This document shows positions 7,580 to 14,238 of a stretch of 14,871 nt of DNA, piece by piece. Each line of letters begins with the position of its first letter. Within the stretch, counting starts at the first letter, position 1. The translations under genes and the position numbers were made by a program. Location of the stretch: the NCBI GenBank assembly GCA_902478705.1, contig CABSMB010000010.1, forward strand, positions 1 to 14,871, read 5' to 3'. The notes beneath the pieces are model-generated. The model was given only the letters and a program-made list of their open reading frames with translations. It was not told the origin of the DNA and made no database searches. This DNA comes from an uncultured Collinsella sp. GTDB taxonomy: Bacteria > Actinomycetota > Coriobacteriia > Coriobacteriales > Coriobacteriaceae.

Positions 7580-7624
7580 GGGTGGTCATTGGCGCCAAGG
7601 CGCAAGTGGCCATCCTTTGTTTTT
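7580..7624 (+). terminator. Intrinsic terminator after purN
   Basis: A 17-bp stem (7580-7596 with 7599-7615) has three G-U wobbles and one mismatch, a GGCGCC-AA-GGCGC tip and a TTTGTTTTT tail. It closes the purF-purM-purN unit. Confidence 0.85.
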
Positions 7625-7630
7625 AGGTAA

Positions 7631-7680
7631 TCACCTGCGACGCTCTTCAATGACTAGTCGTTAAAGAACGTCGCAGGTGA
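7631..7680. repeat. 50-bp imperfect palindrome upstream of the EIIA gene
   Basis: Outer arms TCACCTGCGACG (7631-7642) and 7669-7680 are exact reverse complements. The inner part centres on ACTAGT and pairs almost throughout, with one G-U wobble and two mismatches. It follows directly after the purN terminator tail and ends just before the ribosome site of the next gene. It has no T run. Confidence 0.8.
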
Positions 7681-7701
7681 CAAGGTGAGAGAGGTGGGCC
7701 C

Positions 7702-8166
7702 ATGGCGGATAACGAAGCATTGTTTACGCCTGAGCTGGTGTTTTTTGATTGGGAGTGTGCGACGCCGGATGAGGTGTTTACGCAGCTCGAGGACGAGCTC
7801 GCTCCGCGTGGCTACATTGCCGAGGGCTGGCTCAACGCCGTCCGCACGCGTGAGGACGCCTATCCCACGGGTCTCGCTATGCCGGCGGCAAACATCGCCA
7901 TTCCGCATACCGATCCGGGATTTGTGGCCAAGCCCTATATCGCGGTGGTAAAGCCCGCCGCACCCGTGACGTTTAACGCGATGGCGGGCATGGGCGCCCC
8001 GGTGCCGGCGCAGATCGTCATCAACCTGGGCATTGCCGAGCCGGGCGGCCAGGTCGAGGCTCTGCAAGCGCTCATGAATATCTTTATGGATGCCGATGCC
8101 GCAGCCGATGTACTCGGCCAAACCACGCCGCAGGGCATGGTCGACGCCATCCGTCGCCACTTTTAA
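7702..8166 (+). CDS. PTS EIIA component (fructose/mannitol/galactitol superfamily)
   Basis: Cytoplasmic phosphocarrier of the phosphotransferase system, accepting phosphate from HPr on a histidine and passing it to an EIIB. The 154-residue protein is one EIIA domain. His69 in the IPHTDP motif is the expected phosphorylation site, preceded by YPTGLAMPAANIAIPH, the common PTS_EIIA_2 pattern. Galactitol-type (GatA) is the nearest guess; the substrate cannot be told from sequence. No EIIB or EIIC is adjacent, so it either serves a system elsewhere or has a regulatory role. AGAGAGG lies about eight bases before ATG 7702. Terminator and palindrome sequences separate it from purN. Confidence 0.88.
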   Translation: MADNEALFTPELVFFDWECATPDEVFTQLEDELAPRGYIAEGWLNAVRTREDAYPTGLAMPAANIAIPHTDPGFVAKPYIAVVKPAAPVTFNAMAGMGAPVPAQIVINLGIAEPGGQVEALQALMNIFMDADAAADVLGQTTPQGMVDAIRRHF

Positions 8167-8176
8167 GGTCGGCGTT

Positions 8177-8286
8177 GGGGGACTGTCCCTAACCGCCGGC
8201 AGAAAAGGAACGTCCCTAACTGCCGGCTGCCGGGTATGTCCCCTTTGCACCAAAATGGTGCAGATTAACCTGTCCCCCATGCACCA
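8177..8286. repeat. Tandem cluster of GGGACA-type hairpins
   Basis: The cluster begins with the palindrome GGGAC-T-GTCCC (8179-8189). A near-identical 16-bp direct repeat, GTCCCTAAC(C/T)GCCGGC, occurs at 8185-8200 and 8212-8227. GCCGGCAG (8195-8202) pairs with CTGCCGGC (8220-8227). Farther on, TGGTGCA (8256-8262) can pair with TGCACCA on its left (8246-8252) or on its right (8280-8286). TGTCCCC occurs at 8237 and 8271. Read on the minus strand, the loops carry GGGACG and GGGGACAGG. No coding frame of note is present. Confidence 0.85.
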
Positions 8287-8353
8287 GGTGTGTCGCGGGG
8301 GCTGCGTTGTGACACAATGGCGTTTGTTCGATTCGTGATGCGAAAGGCCAAAC

Positions 8354-9577
8354 ATGGCAAATAAGAAAAAGAACCCCGAGGTCGCGCCGACGCCCGAGCA
8401 ACGGTCCCGCGCCGCCTCCAGCTCTCGCAAGAAGCAGCGCAAGACCTATGTGTCCAAGACCGTCAAGATTGTCCTGGTGGTCATCGGCGTGCTGGCGATG
8501 CTGCTCTCCGTTTCGGCCATGGCGTGCTCCGGCCTGATGTCGCAGACCGAGGACACTAGTACAGGCTACAAACTCACCGGCGGTGTAGCTGCCACTATCA
8601 ACGGCACCAACCTCACCGAGGACACCGTGACCAAGCAGATCATGAGCATGCGCACGTCCTACGGCTACACCAAGGACAAGGACTGGGCACAGTACCTGGT
8701 CGACAACGACCTCACGCCCAAGAAGTATCGCAAGCAGCTCATCGACTCCTACACGCAACAGATTCTGCTTCAGCAAGCGCAGAAGGAGAATGGCGTGACG
8801 GTGTCGGACGAGGAGGTCGAGAAGGCTTGGAAGGACGCGTGCAAGAGCGCAGGCGGCGCCAAGACTTTTAAGGAGACTCTCAAGACCTACGGCTACACCG
8901 AGGACACCTACAAGGATTCGCTCAAGGAGAGCCTGGCGCAGCAGAAGCTCAAGGATGCCGTGGCACCCACCAGCAAGCCCAAGGACAGCGAGATTGTCGA
9001 TTACATCAATGAGAACCTGTCCAACTACAACGGTGCCCGTCGTTCGTCGAATATCCTGATCAAGGTCGATTCTGACGCTTCCGACGAGGACAAGGCTGCC
9101 GCCAAGGCCAAGGCGCAGGAGTGCCTGGACAAGATCAACTCCGGCGAGCTGAGCTTTGAGGATGCCGTGGAGCAGTATTCCGACGACACCGGCTCCAAGG
9201 AGAAAAAGGGCGATGTGGGCTGGGACAAGCTCACTACCTTCGTCGACAGCTATCAGGCGGCACTCGAGGGACTCAATAAGGGCGATGTGAGCGACGTCGT
9301 CGAGTCGACCTATGGTTATCACATCATCAAGTGCACCGACTACTTCCACGTCGATAATCAGGTCGATGACATTAAGCAGGTGCCCAAGGACATCAAGAAG
9401 TACGTCTCCAACGTGGTGAAGACGCAGGCGGCAAGCACCGCGTACAGCGAATGGCTGGAGCAGTACAAGAAGGACGCCGACATCACCGTTAACCCCATGC
9501 CCAAGGACGTGCCGTACAACGTCAGCCTGAAGGGCGTCACCAAGAGTTCGACCGACGATTCGTCGACGACAGAGTAA
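8354..9577 (+). CDS. Membrane-anchored peptidyl-prolyl isomerase, SurA/PrsA-type foldase
   Basis: Extracytoplasmic chaperone and parvulin-type prolyl isomerase expected to fold exported proteins. The 407 residues begin with a basic cytoplasmic tail (1-37) and a membrane helix (38-57). AMAC-58 is a poor lipobox, so it may be a simple membrane anchor and not a lipoprotein. A SurA-N-like helical region (about 78-225) follows. The parvulin domain (about 229-331) shows SSNILIKV, FEDAVEQYSDD, KGDVGW and YGYHIIKCTDYF. A helical tail and a Ser/Thr/Asp-rich end complete it. The start follows AAAGG. Upstream lie the hairpin cluster and a small palindrome, TTGTGACACAA (8307-8317). Confidence 0.9.
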   Translation: MANKKKNPEVAPTPEQRSRAASSSRKKQRKTYVSKTVKIVLVVIGVLAMLLSVSAMACSGLMSQTEDTSTGYKLTGGVAATINGTNLTEDTVTKQIMSMRTSYGYTKDKDWAQYLVDNDLTPKKYRKQLIDSYTQQILLQQAQKENGVTVSDEEVEKAWKDACKSAGGAKTFKETLKTYGYTEDTYKDSLKESLAQQKLKDAVAPTSKPKDSEIVDYINENLSNYNGARRSSNILIKVDSDASDEDKAAAKAKAQECLDKINSGELSFEDAVEQYSDDTGSKEKKGDVGWDKLTTFVDSYQAALEGLNKGDVSDVVESTYGYHIIKCTDYFHVDNQVDDIKQVPKDIKKYVSNVVKTQAASTAYSEWLEQYKKDADITVNPMPKDVPYNVSLKGVTKSSTDDSSTTE

Positions 9578-9582
9578 TCATG

Positions 9583-9608
9583 GGGCGGCGCTCGTGCGAG
9601 TGCCGCCC
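9583..9608 (+). repeat. GC-rich hairpin between the foldase and YqeY genes
   Basis: GGGCGGCGCTCG (9583-9594) pairs with CGAGTGCCGCCC (9597-9608), with one G-U wobble. No T run follows, so it is a weak or processing-type signal and not a clear terminator. The yqeY ribosome site begins nine bases later. Confidence 0.55.
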
Positions 9609-9631
9609 ACGCTATTGAGGAGGATTTGCAG

Positions 9632-10075
9632 ATGACCAACGAAGAGCTGCAGCAGGAAATGATCGCCGCCATGAAGGCCAAGGATAAGGTTCGCCTGTCC
9701 ATCATTCGCCAGGTCAAGGCCGAGGTGAAGAATATTGAGGTTAACGAGCGCCGCGACGTGACCGAGGAAGACGTCAACAGCATGATCAAGCGTCTGATTA
9801 AGCAGACGAGCGAGACGCTGGAGATGTCCATCAAGGCCGGCACCGACCAGGACCGTACCGACAACCTGACCGAGCAGGTCAAGATTCTGGAGAGTCTGCT
9901 GCCCGCGCAGGTTTCGGGCGAGGAGCTCGAGGCCCTGATCGAGCAGGTCATCGCCGAGCTGGGCGCCACGTCCAAGAAGCAGATGGGCCAGGTTATGGGT
10001 GCACTCGGCAAGGCCACCGGCGGTAACTTCGACAAGCCGGCCGCGGCAAAGATCGTCGGTGCAAAATTGGCGTAA
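9632..10075 (+). CDS. yqeY: GatB/YqeY domain protein
   Basis: A 147-residue soluble, helical protein of the YqeY family, related to the C-terminal tRNA-binding domain of the GatB amidotransferase subunit. Its cellular role is not established. Typical features are the N-terminal MIAAMKAKDKVRLSIIRQ, then IKRLIKQ, then LESLLPAQ, and the end GQVMGALGKATGGNFDKPAAAKIV. ATG 9632 follows GAGGAGGA by seven bases. A TTG at 9626 is in frame but almost touches that site. A good terminator lies 28 bp after the stop codon. Confidence 0.93.
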   Translation: MTNEELQQEMIAAMKAKDKVRLSIIRQVKAEVKNIEVNERRDVTEEDVNSMIKRLIKQTSETLEMSIKAGTDQDRTDNLTEQVKILESLLPAQVSGEELEALIEQVIAELGATSKKQMGQVMGALGKATGGNFDKPAAAKIVGAKLA

Positions 10076-10103
10076 GCGCCGGCCGACACATAGCCGATGC
10101 TGA

Positions 10104-10136
10104 GGGGCGTGACCATTGCGGTCGCGCCCCCTTTTT
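10104..10136 (+). terminator. Intrinsic terminator after yqeY
   Basis: An 11-bp stem GGGGCGTGACC (10104-10114) pairs with 10120-10130 with one G-U wobble. The loop is ATTGC and the tail is CTTTTT. Confidence 0.9.
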
Positions 10137-10143
10137 GGCTGGG

Positions 10144-10214
10144 TACTCATTGGGGACAGACTTAAATGAGTGCCCAATGAGCGGGTACTCATTTAAGTCT
10201 GTCCCCAATGAGTA
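10144..10214. repeat. Head-to-head pair of identical GGGGACA hairpin units
   Basis: Arms of 28 bp (10144-10171 and 10187-10214) are perfect reverse complements around a 15-base spacer. Each arm holds a 27-base unit that is itself a hairpin: stem ACTCATT, loop GGGGACAGACTTA, stem AATGAGT. Another pairing, CTCATTGGG (10146-10154) with CCCAATGAG (10173-10181), is also perfect. GGGTACTCATT occurs twice as a direct repeat (10141 and 10183). The pair sits between the yqeY terminator and the ABC operon. Confidence 0.92.
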
Positions 10215-10277
10215 GGTGGAAGGTTGCGGGTTCTTTACGGGAATGTAGTGTGGGCTGCGGAAACGTGGTTCTTTCCG

Positions 10278-10283
10278 TACAAT
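10278..10283 (+). promoter_or_regulatory. Candidate -10 of the amino acid ABC operon
   Basis: TACAAT matches five of six -10 bases and lies 36 bp before the ATPase start. I see no good -35 at 16-18 bp spacing, so the call is tentative. Confidence 0.35.
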
Positions 10284-10318
10284 AGTTCAACTCGTGTAAA
10301 CGCAGGGAAGGGACATTC

Positions 10319-11050
10319 ATGGCAGACATGATCGAGATCAAGCATCTCAACAAGTACTTTGGCGACCTGCATGTGCTCAAAGATATCAATCTCACCGTCA
10401 AGCGCGGCGAGAAGCTCGTAATGATCGGGCCTTCCGGCTCGGGTAAGTCGACGCTCATCCGTTGCGTCGATTATCTGGAGGAGCCCACGTCGGGCGAGGT
10501 CGTCATCGACGGTACGCCGCTCACCAAAAAGAATCACCTGGAGATGGCTCGCAAGTATAGCTCCATGGTGTTTCAGCAGTTCAACCTGTATCCCAACATG
10601 ACGGTGCTGGGCAACCTGACGCTCGCGCCCATCAAGCTGCAAAAGAAGAGCAAGGAGGAGGCGACCGAGATCGCCATCGCCGCGCTCAAGCGCGTCGGGA
10701 TGGCGCATAAGGCCGGCGAGTACCCGCAGAATCTCTCGGGTGGTCAGCAGCAGCGCATCGCCATCGCCCGCGCCCTGTGCACCAAGCAGCCCATCATCCT
10801 GTTTGACGAGCCGACCTCGGCGCTCGACCCCGAGATGGTCCAGGAGGTTCTGGACGTTATGATTGAGCTCGCGCAGGAGGACATCACCATGATCTGCGTG
10901 ACGCACGAGATGGGCTTTGCGCGCCAGGTGGCCGACCGCGTCATCTTTATGGAGGACGGCCGCATTCTGGAGGAGGGCACGCCCGAGCACTTCTTCGATA
11001 ACCCCGAGAACCCGCGCTGCCGCGAGTTCCTGTCCAAGATTCTGCACTAG
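10319..11050 (+). CDS. Polar amino acid ABC transporter, ATP-binding subunit (GlnQ/GluA type)
   Basis: Cytoplasmic ATPase that powers the importer encoded by the next three genes. The 243 residues carry Walker [10 protein letters not shown] (37-45), the Q-loop in FQQFNLYP (85-92), signature LSGGQQQR (139-146), Walker [13 protein letters not shown] (159-170) and switch His196. The pattern [19 protein letters not shown] is characteristic of the polar amino acid group. The order ATPase, binding protein, permease, permease is that of the Corynebacterium gluABCD glutamate importer, but the substrate is inference. ATG 10319 follows GGGAAGGG. Confidence 0.95.
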   Translation: MADMIEIKHLNKYFGDLHVLKDINLTVKRGEKLVMIGPSGSGKSTLIRCVDYLEEPTSGEVVIDGTPLTKKNHLEMARKYSSMVFQQFNLYPNMTVLGNLTLAPIKLQKKSKEEATEIAIAALKRVGMAHKAGEYPQNLSGGQQQRIAIARALCTKQPIILFDEPTSALDPEMVQEVLDVMIELAQEDITMICVTHEMGFARQVADRVIFMEDGRILEEGTPEHFFDNPENPRCREFLSKILH

Positions 11051-11055
11051 GCGCG

Positions 11056-11934
11056 GTGATGGACATGACGGATATGACGAGGGCGACCGTGACGCGCCGC
11101 CGCTTTTTGCAGCTGGCTGGCGCCGGCATGCTTGCGCTGACGGGGACCGCGCTTACCGGTTGCGGCAACTCCACCAGCGGCGAGGGCTCCGACAAGGGGT
11201 CCAAGCTTGCGGCCATCAAGTCGCGTGGCCATCTGAATGCCGGCGTTAAGAAGGACGTTCCCGGCTATGGCTATTACGACACCGCCAAGGGCCGCTTTGA
11301 GGGCATGGAAGTCGATTTGTGCTACCAGATCGCCGCTGCCGTCTTTGGCGTGAGCTACAAGGAGGCCCGCGCCCAGGAGCTTGTCGAGTTTACCGACGTA
11401 ACGCCCAAGACGCGCGGCCCGTTGATCGATAACGGCCAACTTGACGTGGTCGCGGCGACCTACACCATCACTGACGAGCGCAAGAAGAGCTGGGATTTCT
11501 CGACGCCGTACCGTACCGACTACGTGGGGCTCATGGTCAAGAAGCGTTCGGGCTTTACCTCGATTGAGGATCTGGATGGCAAGGTCATTGGCGTGAGCCA
11601 GGGTGCCACCACGCAGGGCCTGATCGAGCAGATGATCAAGGACAACGGCTTTAGCTGCAAGCCCGAGTTTAGGGCCTTTAGCGGCTACCCCATCATCAAG
11701 AGTTCGCTCGACGCCGGCAATATCGACGTCTTTGCCATGGACCGCTCCACGCTGGCCGGTTACATGAACGAGACCGTTGAGCTGCTGCAGCCCGAGGTCA
11801 AGTTTGGCGAGCAGGGCTACGGCGTGGCGACCAAGAAGGGCTGCGACCTTTCGGCCGTGGTCGATCAGGTGATTTGCGATCGCCTGGCCGACGGCTGGCT
11901 CGACCAAGAGGTCAAGACCTGGGGTCTTGTATAG
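11056..11934 (+). CDS. Amino acid ABC transporter substrate-binding lipoprotein with Tat-type signal
   Basis: Extracytoplasmic receptor that delivers an amino acid to the two permeases. The first 36 residues form a twin-arginine lipoprotein signal: TRRRFLQ (13-19), a hydrophobic stretch, and the lipobox LTGC with Cys36. The mature part is a family-3 solute-binding domain (SBP_bac_3): RGHLNAGVKKDVPGYGY, EGMEVDLC, DVVAATYTITDERKK, FSTPYRTDYVGLMV, DGKVIGVSQGATTQ and FAMDRSTLAGYM. Likely ligand is glutamate, glutamine or aspartate, by family only. The start is unclear: GTG 11056, ATG 11059, 11065 and 11074 are all in frame and keep the signal. It begins five bases after the ATPase stop, so it is probably coupled. 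Confidence 0.93.
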   Translation: MMDMTDMTRATVTRRRFLQLAGAGMLALTGTALTGCGNSTSGEGSDKGSKLAAIKSRGHLNAGVKKDVPGYGYYDTAKGRFEGMEVDLCYQIAAAVFGVSYKEARAQELVEFTDVTPKTRGPLIDNGQLDVVAATYTITDERKKSWDFSTPYRTDYVGLMVKKRSGFTSIEDLDGKVIGVSQGATTQGLIEQMIKDNGFSCKPEFRAFSGYPIIKSSLDAGNIDVFAMDRSTLAGYMNETVELLQPEVKFGEQGYGVATKKGCDLSAVVDQVICDRLADGWLDQEVKTWGLV

Positions 11935-11959
11935 GTGCATCGTCCAAGGAAGGAATCAA

Positions 11960-12706
11960 ATGCTCGAAGGATTATTTGACGCCGACCGTTGGTCGACGAC
12001 ATTTCAAAACATGGGGCCCTTCTGGGAGGGCTTTGGCGTGACGCTGCAGGTGGTCGTCGCCGGTCTGCTGCTGTCGCTGGTGCTGGGCACGCTGCTGGGC
12101 GTGTTCTCTACCACTCGCTCGCGCGTGCTGCGCGCCATAAGCCGCGTGTATGTGGAGTTTTACCAGAACACCCCGTTGCCCGTGCAGGTGCTCTTTATGT
12201 ACATGGCCGGTCCGCAGTTTTTGCAGGCCATAACCGGTGCCGACCAGCCGGTCCGCATCGCGCCGTTCGTGCTGGGCTTCTTGGGTGTGGGCCTGTATCA
12301 CGCGGCCTACATTTCGGAGGTCATCCGCACTGGTATCGAGGCGGTTCCGCGCGGTCAGATGGAGGCGGCACAGAGCCAGGGCTTCACCCGTGCGCAGGCG
12401 TACTGGTACATCGTGCTGCCCCAGACGTTCAAGATCATTCTGCCGCCGCTGTGTAACCAGGCACTCAACCTGGTCAAGAACACGTCGGTGCTGGCGCTTG
12501 TGGCCGGCGGCGACCTTATGTACCGTTCCGACAACTTTGTGAGTCTGTACGGTTACCTGCAGGGATACATCGTCTGCTGCCTTATGTACTTCATCATCTG
12601 CTTTCCGCTCGCCATGTTGGTGCAGTGGCTCGAGCGTCGCTCCAAGGAGCGTCTGCGCGGCGTGAGCCTGGCCGAGCTGGGGCTCGACAACGTAGAGGAG
12701 GCCTAG
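11960..12706 (+). CDS. Amino acid ABC transporter permease 1 (HisM/GluC type)
   Basis: One of two inner-membrane subunits of the importer. The 248 residues form about five membrane helices, with FWEGFGVTLQ near the start and the ATPase-docking EAA loop EAAQSQGFTRAQAYWYIVLPQ (135-155). VEFYQNTPLPVQ (65-76) is typical of the polar amino acid permease group. ATG 11960 lies six bases after AAGGAAGGA. An upstream in-frame TTG (11927) overlaps the previous gene and lacks a site. Its stop is three bases before the second permease. Confidence 0.94.
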   Translation: MLEGLFDADRWSTTFQNMGPFWEGFGVTLQVVVAGLLLSLVLGTLLGVFSTTRSRVLRAISRVYVEFYQNTPLPVQVLFMYMAGPQFLQAITGADQPVRIAPFVLGFLGVGLYHAAYISEVIRTGIEAVPRGQMEAAQSQGFTRAQAYWYIVLPQTFKIILPPLCNQALNLVKNTSVLALVAGGDLMYRSDNFVSLYGYLQGYIVCCLMYFIICFPLAMLVQWLERRSKERLRGVSLAELGLDNVEEA

Positions 12707-12709
12707 CGC

Positions 12710-13348
12710 ATGGAAATCTTCAACGCGACCAACCTGCTCTACATTTGGGGCGGCTTTGTTAAGACCATCGAGATCTCGGCGCTGTCGATCTTTTTCTCGC
12801 TCATCTTTGGCACGGTGCTGGCGCTCGTTAAAAGCTATGCGCCCCGCCCGTTCCGTATTTTGGTGAGCGCCTATATCGAGCTGTTCCGTTGCACGCCGAA
12901 CCTGCTGTGGATCCTGTTTATCTACTTTACGGTGCAGGGTTTGGACATTGTGATTTCGACCATCGCCTTTACGCTGTTTACCAGCGCTGTTATGGCCGAG
13001 ATTGTGCGCGGCGGCCTCAACTCGATTCCACGCGGTCAGTTTGAGGCAGCACAGAGCCAGGGCTTCGGCTTCTTTGCCACCATGCGTTACATCATTCTGC
13101 CGCAGACGTTTAAGACGATCATTCCGGCGCTGTTTAGCCAGTGCACGACCGTCATTAAGGACAGCTCGTATCTTTCGGGCATTAACGTGGCCGAGCTCAT
13201 GTACACGGCAAACGTCGTGATGGCCCACGCGATCGATCTGTCGCAGGTGCTTATGCTCTACGGCCTGGTGTTTGCGATGTACTTTGTGCTCAACTTTGGT
13301 ATCTCGTTGCTGGTCCGAGCCTACCAGCGCCGTATCGTAGCCGCATAG
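12710..13348 (+). CDS. Amino acid ABC transporter permease 2 (HisQ/GluD type)
   Basis: Second permease subunit, 212 residues with about five membrane helices. FVKTIEISALSIFFSLIFG at the start, ELFRCTPNLLW (57-67) and the EAA loop EAAQSQGFGFFATMRYIILPQ (112-132) define the family. It shares the EAAQSQGF and ILPQTFK wording with permease 1, consistent with a heterodimer from an old duplication. ATG 12710 is three bases after the previous stop, and its ribosome site GGAGG lies inside that gene. A palindrome of about 105 bp begins at the base after its own stop codon. Confidence 0.94.
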   Translation: MEIFNATNLLYIWGGFVKTIEISALSIFFSLIFGTVLALVKSYAPRPFRILVSAYIELFRCTPNLLWILFIYFTVQGLDIVISTIAFTLFTSAVMAEIVRGGLNSIPRGQFEAAQSQGFGFFATMRYIILPQTFKTIIPALFSQCTTVIKDSSYLSGINVAELMYTANVVMAHAIDLSQVLMLYGLVFAMYFVLNFGISLLVRAYQRRIVAA

Positions 13349-13453
13349 CCTGGCTTTCCCAAGCACGGCACCTTGCCCCTCAATCGTCGCTTGCGTACAT
13401 TTAGTACGCGGCGCTCCTCTTTCGGGGCAATCTGCCGCACTTGGGAAACCAGG
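13349..13453. repeat. Imperfect palindrome of about 105 bp, MITE-like candidate
   Basis: Outer arms CCTGGCTTTCCCAAG (13349-13363) and CTTGGGAAACCAGG (13440-13453) pair with one bulge. Inside, CGGCA (13366-13370) pairs with TGCCG (13433-13437), and TTGCCCC (13373-13379) with GGGGCAA (13424-13430). The tip is GCGTAC (13393-13398) with GTACGC (13404-13409) around ATTTA. It has no useful T run, so a standard terminator is unlikely. Small non-autonomous palindromic elements look like this, but I see no target duplication. Confidence 0.8.
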
Positions 13454-13475
13454 TCGAAGGCAGGGGCAAAATGAA

Positions 13476-13504
13476 TGTGACAAAGGGACTGTCTCTTTGT
13501 CACA
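13476..13504 (+). repeat. GGGAC-type hairpin upstream of the cytidylate-kinase-like gene
   Basis: TGTGACAAAG (13476-13485) pairs perfectly with CTTTGTCACA (13495-13504) around GGACTGTCT. With the last stem base, the loop reads GGGACTGTC. It ends just before the AAAGGA ribosome site (13510-13515) of the next gene. Confidence 0.8.
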
Positions 13505-13521
13505 CAGAGAAAGGAATCGCG

Positions 13522-14145
13522 ATGAGCGATCTGGAGAACAAGAAGAGTCCTGTGGTCATTACCATCGCGCGCGACTTTGGTGCCGAGGGCCACGAGATTG
13601 GCCGTATCCTCGCCAATGAGCTGGGGATTCCGCTGTACGATAACGAGCTGCTGGTGCGCGCATCGCTGCGCACGGGCGAGTCGCTCGATAAGATGGCCGC
13701 CTACGACGAACGTCTGGCCGTGGAGAACATGGCGTTTCTGCCTGACCGCTATGACGCGCGTTCGTACTCGGACAAGTTGTTCCAAAAGATGAGCCAGGTG
13801 ATTTTGGATCTGGGCGAGACCGAGAGCTGCATTATCGAAGGCCGCCTGTCCGATTACCTGTTGCGTAACAACCCCAATCACATTGCCGTATTGGTGACCG
13901 CTCCCTTTGAGGACCGCGTCGAGATTGTGCGCAAGAAGCGTGGCCTTAACAAAAAGAAGGGCGCCAAGCTGGTCAAGCAGCAGCAGAAGGCGCGCGAGGC
14001 GTTCTATAAGCGCTACAGCGCCGGAAAGTGGAAGATGACGAGCGGTAAAGACATCGTCGTCAACCGTGCTAAGCTGGGCCGCGAGGGCTGTAAAGACGTC
14101 ATCGCCGCCGCCTACCGCTACAAAGTGGCCCAGCTCGAAGGCTAA
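13522..14145 (+). CDS. Cytidylate-kinase-like family protein
   Basis: A 207-residue cytoplasmic P-loop protein of the cytidylate-kinase-like family, distinct from true Cmk. VVITIARDFGAEGHEIGRILANELGIPLYD (11-40, a single N-terminal block) holds a glycine-rich loop without the usual GKS/T, as is common in this family. IIEGRLSDYLL, the HIAVLVTAPFEDRVEIV segment and a lysine-rich part (RGLNKKKGAKLVKQQQ) match the NMP-kinase layout of lid and acceptor regions. The substrate is not known. ATG 13522 lies six bases after AAAGGA; earlier in-frame starts would run through the upstream hairpin. GGGAC-type hairpins flank it on both sides, and the downstream one doubles as its terminator. Confidence 0.85.
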   Translation: MSDLENKKSPVVITIARDFGAEGHEIGRILANELGIPLYDNELLVRASLRTGESLDKMAAYDERLAVENMAFLPDRYDARSYSDKLFQKMSQVILDLGETESCIIEGRLSDYLLRNNPNHIAVLVTAPFEDRVEIVRKKRGLNKKKGAKLVKQQQKAREAFYKRYSAGKWKMTSGKDIVVNRAKLGREGCKDVIAAAYRYKVAQLEG

Positions 14146-14151
14146 CCGATC

Positions 14152-14200
14152 AAAAACCACCACAAAGGGGACAGTGCATCTTTGTGGTGGTTTTTGTTTT
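14152..14200 (+). terminator. Strong terminator hairpin with GGGACAG loop
   Basis: A perfect 16-bp stem (14152-14167 with 14180-14195) ends in A and T tracts, so it could work on both strands; TTTTTGTTTT is the + strand tail. The 12-base loop is GGGACAGTGCAT. The ACAAAG/CTTTGT part of the stem and the GGGAC start are shared with the hairpin at 13476-13504. Confidence 0.92.
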
Positions 14201-14238
14201 AGGTAGAGAAAGTCAACTGGTTCTGCCGGGGCCGATCG

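Noticed and set aside
8177..8286. CRISPR-like array
   Set aside because: Only two similar direct repeats of 16 bp with an 11-base spacer, and no cas genes.
8307..8317. TTGTGACACAA palindrome as a regulator site for the foldase gene
   Set aside because: Only five paired bases per side with one copy; too short to claim without conservation. CACAAT inside it is a poor -10.
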